35,651 nt of DNA from Lachnospiraceae bacterium (GCA_014804645.1 JAAUZI010000030.1:46479-82129); one strand, 5' to 3'; shown: positions 1 to 8,301, numbered from the stretch's first letter. Translations and numbers: made by a program. Notes: a model not told the origin generated them from the sequence alone.

Positions 1-45
1 CCTTGACCTCCATATTGCCGCCCCGTGAAAACATAAATCCAGACG

Positions 46-160
46 AAAATGCCTATTTTTCGGCATTTTTTGAGTGTGAGATTAGAACTTCTCTTCGGAA
101 TGCCCTCTGGCTATAAGCCGGACTTGCCCCGCAAGTCCCAGAAGTTCTTCTCACACTAAT
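46..160 (-). repeat. 3'-end double-hairpin repeat, copy 1
   Basis: This lies just beyond the stop of the minus-strand permease gene. Read on the minus strand it has two parts. The first is a long hairpin whose arms contain AGAAGAACTTCT and AGAAGTTCTAATCT and whose loop carries a smaller perfect stem GGACTTGC/GCAAGTCC. The second is a hairpin AAAAAATGCC...GGCATTTT (about 46-72) flanked by A and T runs, so it can terminate transcription in either direction. The same order of parts recurs at 1465-1530 after the next gene, with a shorter loop. This suggests a dispersed element used as a terminator region, but its family is not one I recognise. Confidence 0.6.
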
Positions 161-168
161 CCCCATGC

Positions 169-193
169 ATATCGCAGACTATGTCTGCGATAT
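169..193. other. Perfect 10-bp inverted repeat
   Basis: ATATCGCAGA and TCTGCGATAT are separated by 5 bases, 35 bp beyond the stop codon of the minus-strand permease gene. There is no T run on either side, so a classical terminator role is not supported. It could be a 3'-end stabilising hairpin. Confidence 0.5.
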
Positions 194-227
194 TGCTCAA
201 ATCGAAAATTGAAAATTCCTTGATTCT

Positions 228-1070
228 TCACTCTAAGTCCCACAGCCTCTGCAGCAGCAGGGACAGTGCCCCCAGCACCAGCGCCATCAGCACCGCCCCC
301 GCCGCCAGCTTATCCATGTCCAGTTTTGTATACCAGTTCTGGAACAGATGCTGGAGCAGATAAATGTCCTGCTGGGGATAGGCGCCGCTGACCAGATACG
401 CCTCCCGAAAGGACTTGAAGGCATTTAACAGAGACAATACTGTGATGGTGTAGGCGCTGCCCTTCAGATTCGGCAGTGTGATCCGAAAAAAACAGCGTAT
501 CCGTCCCGCCCCGTCTACTCGGGCCGCCTCCGTCTGCTCCGCCGGTATGGCCTTCAGTCCCGCCAGCCACAGCACCATGGTATAGCCCAGATTTTTCCAC
601 ACATAACTGCCCACCAGAATGACCAGAGCCGTGCCCTCCCCCATAAAATCTACATGAGTTCCCAGCCAGGCGTTCAAAAACCCCTGTTTTGAAAAAATCA
701 GTCTCCACACCAATACCACCGTGGCCGCCGGGATAGCCATGGGCAGCAGGTACAAGGCCTTAAAGCGCTCCAGCCTGGGAATCCGGCAGATCACCAGAGC
801 CAGCAGCAAGCTTAAGGTAAGCAGCAGCGGCAGACACAGTCCCAGAAAGCGCAGGGTGTTCCCCACTGCCAGCCGAAAGGCCTCATTGCCTAACACCTTA
901 CGGTAGTTATCCAGTCCCACCCACTGTCCGGACAGGGCTGTGACAAAAGAGCGCCGCAGCACATCTCCGGTGGGAAACAGCACCAGATACCCTACTCCCA
1001 GCAGACTGGGAGCCAGGAACCACAGTCCCCGGCTCCCGCCCCGCCTTACATATCCAGAAATCTTCTTCAT
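228..1070 (-). CDS. ABC sugar transporter permease, MalF/UgpA-like
   Basis: Inner-membrane subunit of a carbohydrate-type ABC importer. The 280-residue protein has the usual six hydrophobic segments. It also has the cytoplasmic EAA loop near residue 180 (EAARVDGAGRIRCFFRITLP), which docks on the ATPase. Length and N-terminal layout match the MalF/UgpA/LplB class. The start at 1070 has an AGGAG-like site about 6 bases upstream. A solute-binding lipoprotein gene lies upstream on the same strand but 463 bp away. No second permease (MalG type) or ATPase is visible; downstream is a hairpin region and the window edge. The substrate cannot be told from sequence. Confidence 0.9.
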   Translation of the reverse strand: MKKISGYVRRGGSRGLWFLAPSLLGVGYLVLFPTGDVLRRSFVTALSGQWVGLDNYRKVLGNEAFRLAVGNTLRFLGLCLPLLLTLSLLLALVICRIPRLERFKALYLLPMAIPAATVVLVWRLIFSKQGFLNAWLGTHVDFMGEGTALVILVGSYVWKNLGYTMVLWLAGLKAIPAEQTEAARVDGAGRIRCFFRITLPNLKGSAYTITVLSLLNAFKSFREAYLVSGAYPQQDIYLLQHLFQNWYTKLDMDKLAAGAVLMALVLGALSLLLQRLWDLE

Positions 1071-1122
1071 ACCAATCTCCTAACTCTGATAAACCGGAAC
1101 ACAAACATGCAATCTATATATA

Positions 1123-1149
1123 GTTAACGATATTTGTTATGTCGTTTAC
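1123..1149. promoter_or_regulatory. Operator-like inverted repeat upstream of permease
   Basis: GTTAACGA and TCGTTTAC are inverted with one mismatch and 11 bases between them, so the half-sites are 19 bp apart, about two helical turns. It sits directly upstream of a TATATA-like -10 candidate (about 1114-1120) for the permease gene. The GTAAACG half-site resembles those of LacI-family regulators, but the regulator is not known. Confidence 0.35.
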
Positions 1150-1177
1150 TATAATTTTGCTGCTCACGAGGCTGTGT

Positions 1178-1335
1178 GGGGCATATACAGAAAAATTCTT
1201 TCCCAGTGCCCCACATAACCAGGGAAATACGCTCTTTTTCCCGGTGACGGGGCATATATAGAAAAAATACCCTGCAAGATTCCCTTTTTTGGTTGTACAC
1301 GGGGCACAGGGAGATAATTTTTTTGCATATGCCCC
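1178..1335 (-). repeat. Composite palindromic repeat, copy 1
   Basis: Three related units are visible. A 35-bp unit at 1178-1212 starts GGGGCATATACAGAAAAA and ends GTGCCCC. A second unit starting GGGGCATATATAGAAAAAA runs from 1249 to about 1284. A 35-bp unit in opposite orientation lies at 1301-1335 (starts GGGGCACAGGG, ends GCATATGCCCC). Read on the minus strand, the order and spacing match 27168-27334 closely, so both are copies of one element of about 160 bp. No transposase is present. Confidence 0.8.
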
Positions 1336-1464
1336 ATATAACCCAGAGCTGGCATCAAAAGTTTGCCTTTTGCGTAAAAATTTGTTGTTAAGTGGCCTAA
1401 AGCACCTCTCCAGTCGCCGTTCAGAAAACAACAGACCGCCTCTCCCGAATCCGCTCCGGCCCTG

Positions 1465-1530
1465 TAGAAAAATGCCGCATCTCGGGCATTTTTCAAGTAG
1501 AAGATTAGAACTTCTAGAGGTTCTTCTCCT
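1465..1530 (-). repeat. 3'-end double-hairpin repeat / terminator, copy 2
   Basis: Directly beyond the stop of the minus-strand lipoprotein gene. Read on the minus strand: GGAGAAGAACCTCT-AGAAGTTCTAATCT, forming a tight hairpin. It is followed by AAAAATGCC...GGCATTTTT (9-bp perfect stem, 1468-1493) with A and T runs on both sides, so it is a likely intrinsic terminator. Sequence and order match 46-160. Confidence 0.65.
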
Positions 1531-1533
1531 CCA

Positions 1534-3846
1534 CTATTCCGCCAGATAAAGAGATACCTTCTTCTCAATCTCCTTCACTGCCTCGTCTATCGTAAGCTTG
1601 TCGGTAAGTGCATACGCTCCCACCTCTATCACTGCGTCGTATACCCGGCTGTCGCACTGACTGACGCCTTGGCAGGCCTCCAATATCTGTCGCAGCGCCG
1701 CCAGCTCCTCCTCCGAGGGATTTTCCACTTCTATCAATTGAGGCTTACCGTCGATATCTTCAAAGCTCATAAAAGCGCTTATGCCATCTTCCTCATTCTT
1801 TCGGATCTGCTCCTCCAGTACATCCCAGTTGGTGGAACCTGCCCGCATATAGTTCTCGGAACAGAACTGCTTAGACAGCGCATAGGCCACAAACTCCAGA
1901 GCCTGTTCTTTTACCTTGGACGCCTCGTTTACCGCCAGTATATTAGATGCCTGACCTATAAATCCGTTTTCACCCGACATAGGAACCATAACCATGTTCT
2001 GCATGCTCATGACCACCGCCGTCATACTGTAGTCTCCCATCACGGACATACTGCTGTTCAACATACCCAGGGCAAATGGCTGATGAAAATACATAGCGTT
2101 CTGCACCTGATAACCAGCCTGTGTCCATACCTGCGGTACTCCGTTTATATACGACTGAAGCTGCTCCATACCTTCTATTTCTTTGGCTGTCAGCCCAGAT
2201 ATCTCTGCATTGTAGATCCGCCTTGCCTGTGTCAGGAAATTTTTTACTCCTTCGCTGTCGATGCCGCCGCTTTCATTCATCCAATCGCCTGTAGATCCGA
2301 TCGCCAGCAGTTCCAGAGCGTTCTCTGCCCGGTTAAAGCCCAGCAGTGTCCCCTCCGGCTGCGCCGCCCTGGACTGCTCCATGAGGTCCGCCAACTGCTC
2401 CAGATTGGAAACGTTTTGTATCTTATTCTTTTCGCCCATGAGCACAGGCACTGTCAGCGACATGGGCATGGCATATTGTCCCCGCCCCTGGGGTGTGTCT
2501 CTGCGGTAAGATTCCCTCACTGCATCCATATAGCGTTCCCCTGTGCCGTCCAGAGTCTCCGTCAGATCAGCCAGCACACCCTTTTCCACATAGGTATCAT
2601 AGGGAAGATCATCCAGCAGCAGCACATCCGGCCCATTGCCCGTGGCTAACTCCGTACTCAGCACCTTCATGGCGTCCTCCCGGGTCATTCCAGTGTCCTC
2701 ACTCAGGGGATGTTCATAGGTGACATAGAGATCCGGATGGCTCTGAGCAAAGGCGCCGACCACCCTCTGTATGTCTTCATCACTCTGTAGTCCCCACACG
2801 CGCAGTATATTTTCCGGCATGGTGGGCACTGTGGGATCATACACATACTGTTTCAGCTGTCCGCTGTAGAGTACATAAAACGCCTCCCCCAACTGTAACA
2901 TATTGACAAAGCTATGCCCCAGATCACTTATGCTGCAGAGGGACCCGTCAATAAGCTGCTCCACGGTGCTGCCATAGAGCACATGGCTGTATAGGCCCTT
3001 TCTTGTCAGCACATACAGACTTTTCTCCTCCGGCGAAGACATCCACATCAGGTAAGGCCTGCTGTTTATATCCCCATACTGTCCCAGCCACGGCTTTAAA
3101 AAATCCTCCAGCACCGGATCCTGGTCTGCCATCTTATTTTCTTCCATATCATAGATCTGCAGCTTATCTCCCTGAATCATCAGATATTTTCCACAGATGG
3201 TCAGATAATCGCACCTGTCTCCGAACTCAGTCAATACCTCCAGACTGCCGTCTTGACCATTCACACGATAAATGCGCTCGCGGCCGCTCAGATAAAAAGT
3301 ACCCGTTTCATCGCAGACCGCTGAAGAGATATACTCCTGCTCCGATATTTCCACCGGGATACGAGTACCGTCTGCTAAGAACAAGGCATACACATGCGTA
3401 TAAGAATTATAATCGGTGTTACCCTCCTCATCCTCCAAAAACTGAATGTATCCCGCCATAATATCTCCGGCCCCATTGTACTGAAAGCAATTCATAATGT
3501 CAACGCTAAGCGGATACTGCAGTTCTTCCGGAGCCTGACTTACCAGCTGCCAGCTCTGTTCCTGATCCTCCAGACGATACAGAGTGCCGTCCCAAGCAAT
3601 AAACTCCAGGCAATTATCCCCCAGGCGAATGTCCCTTACATATTCCACCCCCTCCGGCAGATTAATTTCAGACTCCACATAACGCCCCATGGCTTTCTCA
3701 TCGCTGTCATTGCCTGCATTTTGCTGCCCTCCCGCATTACCGGCAGCGCTGGATTGCCCTGTCCTGTTATCCTCTCCCATACTGGGACCGCAGCCTGACA
3801 GCAGCAGCATGGAAACAAGCCCCAATGCCAATATTTTTTTCCACAT
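1534..3846 (-). CDS. Large extracellular solute-binding lipoprotein
   Basis: A 770-residue exported lipoprotein. The signal peptide ends in the lipobox LLLSGC with Cys19 as the lipidated residue. Residues about 60-340 are rich in short beta-strand segments with recurring aromatic and Gly/Asp turns and look like a beta-propeller. Residues about 350-770 resemble a family-1 sugar-binding protein (VVGAFAQSHPDLYVTYEH, then GNGPDVLLLDDLPYDTYVEKG). Ordinary binding proteins are 400-550 residues, so this is a fusion. The start at 3846 has AAAGGA upstream. It probably feeds the downstream permease or acts as a sensor for the divergent two-component system, whose likely binding sites lie in its promoter. 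The ligand is unknown. Confidence 0.8.
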   Translation of the reverse strand: MWKKILALGLVSMLLLSGCGPSMGEDNRTGQSSAAGNAGGQQNAGNDSDEKAMGRYVESEINLPEGVEYVRDIRLGDNCLEFIAWDGTLYRLEDQEQSWQLVSQAPEELQYPLSVDIMNCFQYNGAGDIMAGYIQFLEDEEGNTDYNSYTHVYALFLADGTRIPVEISEQEYISSAVCDETGTFYLSGRERIYRVNGQDGSLEVLTEFGDRCDYLTICGKYLMIQGDKLQIYDMEENKMADQDPVLEDFLKPWLGQYGDINSRPYLMWMSSPEEKSLYVLTRKGLYSHVLYGSTVEQLIDGSLCSISDLGHSFVNMLQLGEAFYVLYSGQLKQYVYDPTVPTMPENILRVWGLQSDEDIQRVVGAFAQSHPDLYVTYEHPLSEDTGMTREDAMKVLSTELATGNGPDVLLLDDLPYDTYVEKGVLADLTETLDGTGERYMDAVRESYRRDTPQGRGQYAMPMSLTVPVLMGEKNKIQNVSNLEQLADLMEQSRAAQPEGTLLGFNRAENALELLAIGSTGDWMNESGGIDSEGVKNFLTQARRIYNAEISGLTAKEIEGMEQLQSYINGVPQVWTQAGYQVQNAMYFHQPFALGMLNSSMSVMGDYSMTAVVMSMQNMVMVPMSGENGFIGQASNILAVNEASKVKEQALEFVAYALSKQFCSENYMRAGSTNWDVLEEQIRKNEEDGISAFMSFEDIDGKPQLIEVENPSEEELAALRQILEACQGVSQCDSRVYDAVIEVGAYALTDKLTIDEAVKEIEKKVSLYLAE

Positions 3847-3915
3847 AATTCTCTCATTCCTTTCCCGGCAGTTTCCATGCCCTTAAGACGCACTCTGCCG
3901 CTCTTGATGTCTCAC

Positions 3916-3970
3916 AGTATAGCAGAGAATTCTCTAATCCGCCTCTAAGCTTTCTCGAATTTTCCTCTAA
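3916..3970 (-). promoter_or_regulatory. Lipoprotein promoter with four 11-bp-spaced regulator boxes
   Basis: On the minus strand, TTAGAG, TTCGAG, TTAGAG and TTAGAG begin at 3970, 3959, 3948 and 3937, exactly 11 bp apart. Ten bases after the last box comes the -10 TATACT (3921-3916), preceded by TGC as in extended -10 promoters. No good -35 exists. Direct repeats of this period abutting a -10 are typical of OmpR/PhoP-type activators, and such a regulator is encoded next door. Confidence 0.7.
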
Positions 3971-4059
3971 TGAGTTTTTGCTAATCGGATTGCTATTTAG
4001 GGCGAAACGCTGTAATATTATGAACAGGGCAGGGGAAGCAGACTGCGGTTTAAAGAATA

Positions 4060-4088
4060 TTTAGAGAAATCCATGTTAATATTATACT
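4060..4088 (+). promoter_or_regulatory. Probable promoter of the two-component operon
   Basis: TTTAGA (4060-4065) and TATACT (4083-4088) are separated by 17 bases, about 40 bp upstream of the response-regulator start. Confidence 0.5.
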
Positions 4089-4130
4089 GACTATTCCGCC
4101 AGTCTGGCGCCGAAAGGAATGATACTGCGA

Positions 4131-4811
4131 ATGCGTATTTTGTTGATTGAAGATGATAAAAAACTGAACGAGGCCCTCTGCTATGCACTGCGGCAGGAGG
4201 GGTATGAGGTGGATACCTGTCTGGATGGTGAGGACGGGCTGTACTATATGGAGACCGGAACCGCGGACCTGGTGCTGCTGGACCGAATGCTGCCCGGTAT
4301 GGACGGAGCTGAGCTGCTGCGGCTGCGGCGCAAGGCCGGGGACACCACGCCGGTGCTGATGCTGACAGCCATGGGAACCCTGTCGGACCGGATAACAGGG
4401 CTGGATATGGGAGCAGACGACTATCTGGTCAAGCCCTTCGCCATGGAAGAGCTGATGGCGCGGATACGCAGTCTCTCCCGCAGAGGAGCGGGATTCCACG
4501 TAGCCAGCAGTGAACTGTCCTATGAAGACCTGACACTGTCGGAATCCTCCTGTCAGCTTACAGGCCCCGGCGGAGAGTGCACTCTGTCACGTCGGGAATG
4601 CGGGCTGCTCGCCGCCCTGCTGCGGCATCCCCGACAGACTCTGGGACGCAATCAACTGCTGCTCAGTGTCTGGGGACCGGACACTGAGGTGGAGGACGGC
4701 AATTTGGACAATTATATTTTCTTTCTGCGAAAACGGCTGCGCAGCCTGAATTCCCAGGTAATGATTCAGACAGTTCGCGGCGTAGGATACCGACTGGAGG
4801 GATGCGTGTGA
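4131..4811 (+). CDS. OmpR/PhoB-family response regulator
   Basis: Cytoplasmic DNA-binding regulator of 226 residues. The N-terminal receiver domain shows the acidic pair Asp8/Asp9, the phosphoacceptor Asp51 in VLLDRMLPGMDG, the Thr of MLTAM and the Lys of DYLVKPF. The C-terminal winged-helix domain ends with the usual TVRGVGYRLEG. The start at 4131 is preferred because AAAGGA lies 12 bases upstream, whereas it would almost touch an alternative in-frame ATG at 4119. The kinase gene overlaps its end by 10 bp, so the two are translationally coupled. Its target is probably the divergent lipoprotein gene, given the 11-bp-spaced repeats at 3932-3970. Confidence 0.93.
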   Translation: MRILLIEDDKKLNEALCYALRQEGYEVDTCLDGEDGLYYMETGTADLVLLDRMLPGMDGAELLRLRRKAGDTTPVLMLTAMGTLSDRITGLDMGADDYLVKPFAMEELMARIRSLSRRGAGFHVASSELSYEDLTLSESSCQLTGPGGECTLSRRECGLLAALLRHPRQTLGRNQLLLSVWGPDTEVEDGNLDNYIFFLRKRLRSLNSQVMIQTVRGVGYRLEGCV

Positions 4812-6157
4812 ATGATCGGATTCTATTTAAGACGGCCCACCGCCGCCTGACTTTTCTGTGTGCCAGTATTACCGCTGCCATTCTCTGCCTGTTCTCCTGC
4901 CTCTATCTCTATCTGGCTGAAAGGACGCTGCAGGACAACCACCAGAACGCTTTCAGGCAAAACATAATCAATCTCACTGACAGTCTGGGTCAGCAGTCCG
5001 TAATTACCCATACCTATCTGAGCACCCTGGAACAGAACAACAATTATCAGATCTACCTCTGGGACCAAGGGGTTCCCTTTCATTTTAATGAGATACCCCA
5101 CCACACCCTGTCCACCGAGACACAACAGCAGCTGCTGTCTCTGCTGCCCTCGGCTGGGGGAGAGATTACGAACTCAGACCCTGTCCCTAGCATCAAATAC
5201 ACTCTGCTATCCTCCGATCAAAATGGACTGCTGCTTTATCTCAAAATGGGACGGGATACAGAATATCTGATTTATCTGACCCATCTGACCATCGGCCAAC
5301 GCTCCGGCGCCCAGCTGCTGACCGACTCCGAATCGCCGGGAATCACACTGTTGGTGGCCTCCCCCTGGCAGGGACTCCAGCGTCAGCTCTGGGGCCAGAG
5401 ACTACGCTTTCTGCTGATTGATCTGGCGGGCATTTTGCTGCTGACGCTCTTCGCCTGGTTTTTTACCGGAAAAATGCTGCATCCCCTGCGGGAGAGCCAT
5501 GACCGACAGATTCGTTTTATTGCGGACGCCTCCCACGAGCTGCGCACACCCCTGGCCGTTATCCGGGCCTGCGTGCAGGCAAAGCCTCCGACCTATGAGC
5601 AGACCATAGATCAGGAGTGCGCCCGGATGGGACGCCTGATCGAAGACCTGTTGACTCTGAGCAGACTGGACCGGGGGGATGCGCTGCCCCAGCAGCAGGA
5701 CGTAGACCCGGACACTCTGCTATTAACGGTATATGAACAGATGGAGCTGCTGGCGGCACAAAATAAAATCCGCCTGCTGCTCCATCTTCCGCAGGATTCT
5801 CTGCCTCATATTCAGGGGGACCGCCACAGGCTGGAACAGCTCCTCACCATCCTGCTGCAAAATGCCCTAAACTATACGCCCGAGGGAGGCACGGTGACAC
5901 TGAGCGCCCGGCTTGCCCCGGACAAGCCACGAACTATACAGGTTCTGGTATCCGACAATGGCCCCGGCGTACCGGACGCTGAAAAAGCCCATATCTTCCA
6001 GCGTTTCTACCGGGTGGAGCAGTCCCACACGGACCGCTCTCACTTCGGTCTGGGACTGTGTATCGCCCAGGAGATCGCTCTGGCCCACAGGGGAACCCTC
6101 ACCGTTTCAGATACGGAGGGCGGCGGCGCCACCTTCTGCCTTGCGCTGCACTATTGA
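4802..6157 (+). CDS. Sensor histidine kinase
   Basis: A 451-residue membrane kinase that partners the preceding response regulator. One membrane segment lies at about 16-38, an extracytoplasmic domain of about 160 residues follows, and a second segment spans about 203-222. There is little room for a HAMP domain before the HisKA motif DASHELRTPL with His245. The ATPase domain shows the N box (LLQNALNYTPEGG), G1 (DNGPGVP), F box (FQRFYRV) and G2 (GLGLCIA). The extracytoplasmic part matches no domain I can name. Its stop lies 6 bp from the end of the convergent clpP gene, leaving no room for a terminator. Confidence 0.93.
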   Translation: MRVNDRILFKTAHRRLTFLCASITAAILCLFSCLYLYLAERTLQDNHQNAFRQNIINLTDSLGQQSVITHTYLSTLEQNNNYQIYLWDQGVPFHFNEIPHHTLSTETQQQLLSLLPSAGGEITNSDPVPSIKYTLLSSDQNGLLLYLKMGRDTEYLIYLTHLTIGQRSGAQLLTDSESPGITLLVASPWQGLQRQLWGQRLRFLLIDLAGILLLTLFAWFFTGKMLHPLRESHDRQIRFIADASHELRTPLAVIRACVQAKPPTYEQTIDQECARMGRLIEDLLTLSRLDRGDALPQQQDVDPDTLLLTVYEQMELLAAQNKIRLLLHLPQDSLPHIQGDRHRLEQLLTILLQNALNYTPEGGTVTLSARLAPDKPRTIQVLVSDNGPGVPDAEKAHIFQRFYRVEQSHTDRSHFGLGLCIAQEIALAHRGTLTVSDTEGGGATFCLALHY

Positions 6158-6163
6158 TACGAT

Positions 6164-6757
6164 TCAGTTTTCTCTGCACTCAACAATCTGGTCTATAATT
6201 CCAAAATCCAGCGCTTCTGCGGCGGACATATAGTTGTCCCGCTCCGTGGCCGCCGCGATCTCCTCCTCCGACCTTCCCGTATTCTGGGCCATGATGCGGT
6301 TCAGCTGTCTCCTGGTCCGCAGGATATGGTCGGACACGATTTGAATCTCCGTGGCCTGCCCCTTGACGCCGCCCGAGATAGCGGGCTGGTGTATCATGAT
6401 CTCCGCATTGGGGAGGGCCATGCGCTTTCCTCTGGCTCCGCCTGTCAGCAGAAAAGCGCCCATGCTGGCGGCCATACCGATACACACCGTGGACACATCA
6501 CATTTGATGTACTGCATGGTATCATAGATGGCAAGTCCCGCCGATATGGAGCCGCCGGGACTGTTGATATAGAGACGGATATCCTTCTCCGGGTCCTGAG
6601 ACTCCAGAAAAAGCAGCTGCGCCACAATCAGGCTCGCAGAGGCATCGCTGACTTCCTCTCCCAGAAAGATAATCCTGTCCGCCAAAAGCCGGGAGTAAAT
6701 ATCGTAACTTCTCTCCCCTCTGCCGGTCTGTTCCACCACATAAGGTACCAGACTCAT
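6164..6757 (-). CDS. clpP: ATP-dependent Clp protease proteolytic subunit ClpP
   Basis: Cytoplasmic serine peptidase subunit that forms the tetradecameric barrel fed by Clp ATPases. The 197-residue protein shows the triad Ser98 (GMAASMG), His123 (MIHQP) and Asp174 (ERDN) and the usual start [10 protein letters not shown]. The start at 6757 follows AAAGGAGG by about 10 bases. The loop after His123 is two residues longer than in typical housekeeping ClpP. No clpX or lon is nearby; the gene instead overlaps an AraC-type regulator gene by ATGA. It may be a second, specialised clpP, though the genome's full set cannot be seen here. Confidence 0.93.
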   Translation of the reverse strand: MSLVPYVVEQTGRGERSYDIYSRLLADRIIFLGEEVSDASASLIVAQLLFLESQDPEKDIRLYINSPGGSISAGLAIYDTMQYIKCDVSTVCIGMAASMGAFLLTGGARGKRMALPNAEIMIHQPAISGGVKGQATEIQIVSDHILRTRRQLNRIMAQNTGRSEEEIAAATERDNYMSAAEALDFGIIDQIVECREN

Positions 6758-7170
6758 GCCGCAATCCCTCCTTTCAGAGAAAACCGCATATACAGGACAG
6801 TACCCCTGCCCGCGCCCAGTCTGATCCTGTCCTGTCTCGGGACAAATCTCCCAATCCGCCGATACTCCTGCGGAGTACACAAATATTCCTGGCGAAAAGC
6901 CTGCGTGAATGCCTGCTGGGAACCGTAGCCCGCGTCAAAGGCAACCTCTATAATAGGCTGCTCGGTCTGCGCCAGCTTTCTCGCCGCCTCGCTGAGCCGC
7001 CTTCCCTGAATGTATTTGTGGAGTGTCATGCCTGTATTTTCCTTGAATGCCCTTGCCACATAATACTTTGAGTAATTCAGTTCTCTGGCGATCTCCTCCA
7101 GGGACAGTTCCTGTCCCAAATGGTCCTCGATATAGGAAAGAACCTCTTCCGTCACGGATGCTTTACCCAT
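6754..7170 (-). CDS. Small AraC-type transcriptional regulator
   Basis: A 138-residue protein made almost only of the AraC/XylS double helix-turn-helix domain. The first helix pair is around [21 protein letters not shown] and the second around [20 protein letters not shown], ending CTPQEYRR. No effector domain is present, as in MarA/SoxS-size members. An upstream in-frame ATG at 7281 would add 37 residues, but GGGAGGAAA lies 8 bases before 7170, so the short form is preferred. Its stop overlaps the clpP start (ATGA), so it is cotranscribed and probably translationally coupled with clpP. An extended -10 (TGCTATTCT, about 7327-7335) lies upstream. Confidence 0.85.
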   Translation of the reverse strand: MGKASVTEEVLSYIEDHLGQELSLEEIARELNYSKYYVARAFKENTGMTLHKYIQGRRLSEAARKLAQTEQPIIEVAFDAGYGSQQAFTQAFRQEYLCTPQEYRRIGRFVPRQDRIRLGAGRGTVLYMRFSLKGGIAA

Positions 7171-7371
7171 ATATATTTCCTCCCACTTTAAGTTCTGCAT
7201 CTCCTCTTCTGATACTATCAGGAACTGTTCCTTACTGACAGAAAAATTGCTGCCCACCATGGCCAGCAATTTCCCGCACACATTTATACCGTCCGTCTCA
7301 GGGAGATGCTGTTTTTAATATATATAGAATAGCACATTCCCGAACGTCCTGTTTTCATAAAAATTGCCCTT

Positions 7372-8301
7372 TTACCCTCTGGCCGCCAGAGCCTGGGCGA
7401 TATCCTCCCGCATATCCAGCACCGCCGCCCGGGAGGCGTCCGCGTAATTTGCCGCGCCGTACTTGGCATATTTCTCCTGCTGATAGGCCGCTATAATACC
7501 TCTGGAGGAATTGACAATGGCCCCCAGGCCATCCTCGTTAAAGAAATGCAGCAGATCTGCGCCCTTACCGCCCTGGGCACCATAGCCGGGCACCAGGATA
7601 AATGCCTTGGGCATCACTTTCCGCAGAATCCTGCCCTGCTCCGGGTAGGTGGCGCCCACCACGGCGCCCACATAGCTGTAGCCCTCGCCCATGCACTCCT
7701 CTCCCCAGGCCGCCACCTGCTCTCCCACCAGCTCATAGATGGGCTTGCCGTCTACCAGCCTGTCCTGCAGTTCGCCGCTGCTGGGGTTGGAAGTTTTCAC
7801 CAGCACAAAGATTCCCTTCTTTTCCTCCTGACACACCTTGATAAAGGGTTTTACACCGTCGGAGCCAAGGTAGGGATTCACCGTCACAAAATCCTCGTCA
7901 AAGCCATAGTAGGATTTCTCCCCTATCTGCACCTTACCCAGATGTCCCACCGCATAAGCCTCGGAGGTGGAGCCGATATCGCCCCTCTTCACATCCCCGA
8001 TAACCACTAGGCCCTTTTCCTTACAGTAATCCACCGTCTTCTTAAAGGCGATGACACCGGGAATGCCGAACTGCTCATACATGGCAATCTGAGGTTTCAC
8101 CGCCGGGATCAGATCGTAGATGGCGTCCACGATTCCCTTGTTGTACTGCCAGATGGCCTCCGCAGCCCCCTCCAGAGTCTCCCCGTACTGGGCGTAGGCC
8201 GCCTTCTGAATCTGCTCCGGGATAAATTTCATCATGGGGTCCAGTCCCACCACTATGGGCGCCCCGGTCTGCTGAATTTTGGTAATCAGTTTGTTAATCA
8301 T
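7372..8301 (-). CDS. pyrF: Orotidine 5'-phosphate decarboxylase
   Basis: Cytoplasmic enzyme that converts OMP to UMP, the last step of de novo pyrimidine synthesis. The 309-residue TIM-barrel protein is of the longer PyrF type 2. It carries GLDPMMKFIP near the start and the catalytic DVKRGDIGST, whose Lys and two Asp residues are the decarboxylation centre. Other signatures are NPYLGSDGVKPF and LVPGYGAQGG. AAAGGA lies about 9 bases before the start. It stands alone, without other pyr genes, behind its own promoter and a hairpin leader that may act as an attenuator. Confidence 0.95.
   Translation of the reverse strand: MINKLITKIQQTGAPIVVGLDPMMKFIPEQIQKAAYAQYGETLEGAAEAIWQYNKGIVDAIYDLIPAVKPQIAMYEQFGIPGVIAFKKTVDYCKEKGLVVIGDVKRGDIGSTSEAYAVGHLGKVQIGEKSYYGFDEDFVTVNPYLGSDGVKPFIKVCQEEKKGIFVLVKTSNPSSGELQDRLVDGKPIYELVGEQVAAWGEECMGEGYSYVGAVVGATYPEQGRILRKVMPKAFILVPGYGAQGGKGADLLHFFNEDGLGAIVNSSRGIIAAYQQEKYAKYGAANYADASRAAVLDMREDIAQALAARG

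Larger units (their letters stand above)
1071..1533. other. 463-bp gap without genes, full of repeats
   Basis: No credible gene is present. From left to right it holds the probable permease promoter and an operator-like inverted repeat (1123-1149), a composite palindromic repeat (1178-1335), and a double-hairpin terminator repeat (1465-1530) behind the lipoprotein gene. The reading frames across it are shadows of the repeats. Confidence 0.7.

Noticed and set aside
1114..1568. Several overlapping reading frames of 86-134 codons on both strands
   Set aside because: They run through the palindromic and hairpin repeats, overlap each other and the end of the lipoprotein gene, and have no ribosome sites. 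They are by-products of the repeats.
7171..7281. Longer AraC protein starting at 7281
   Set aside because: No ribosome site at 7281, the extra residues do not look like an effector domain, and GGGAGGAAA sits at the correct distance from 7170.
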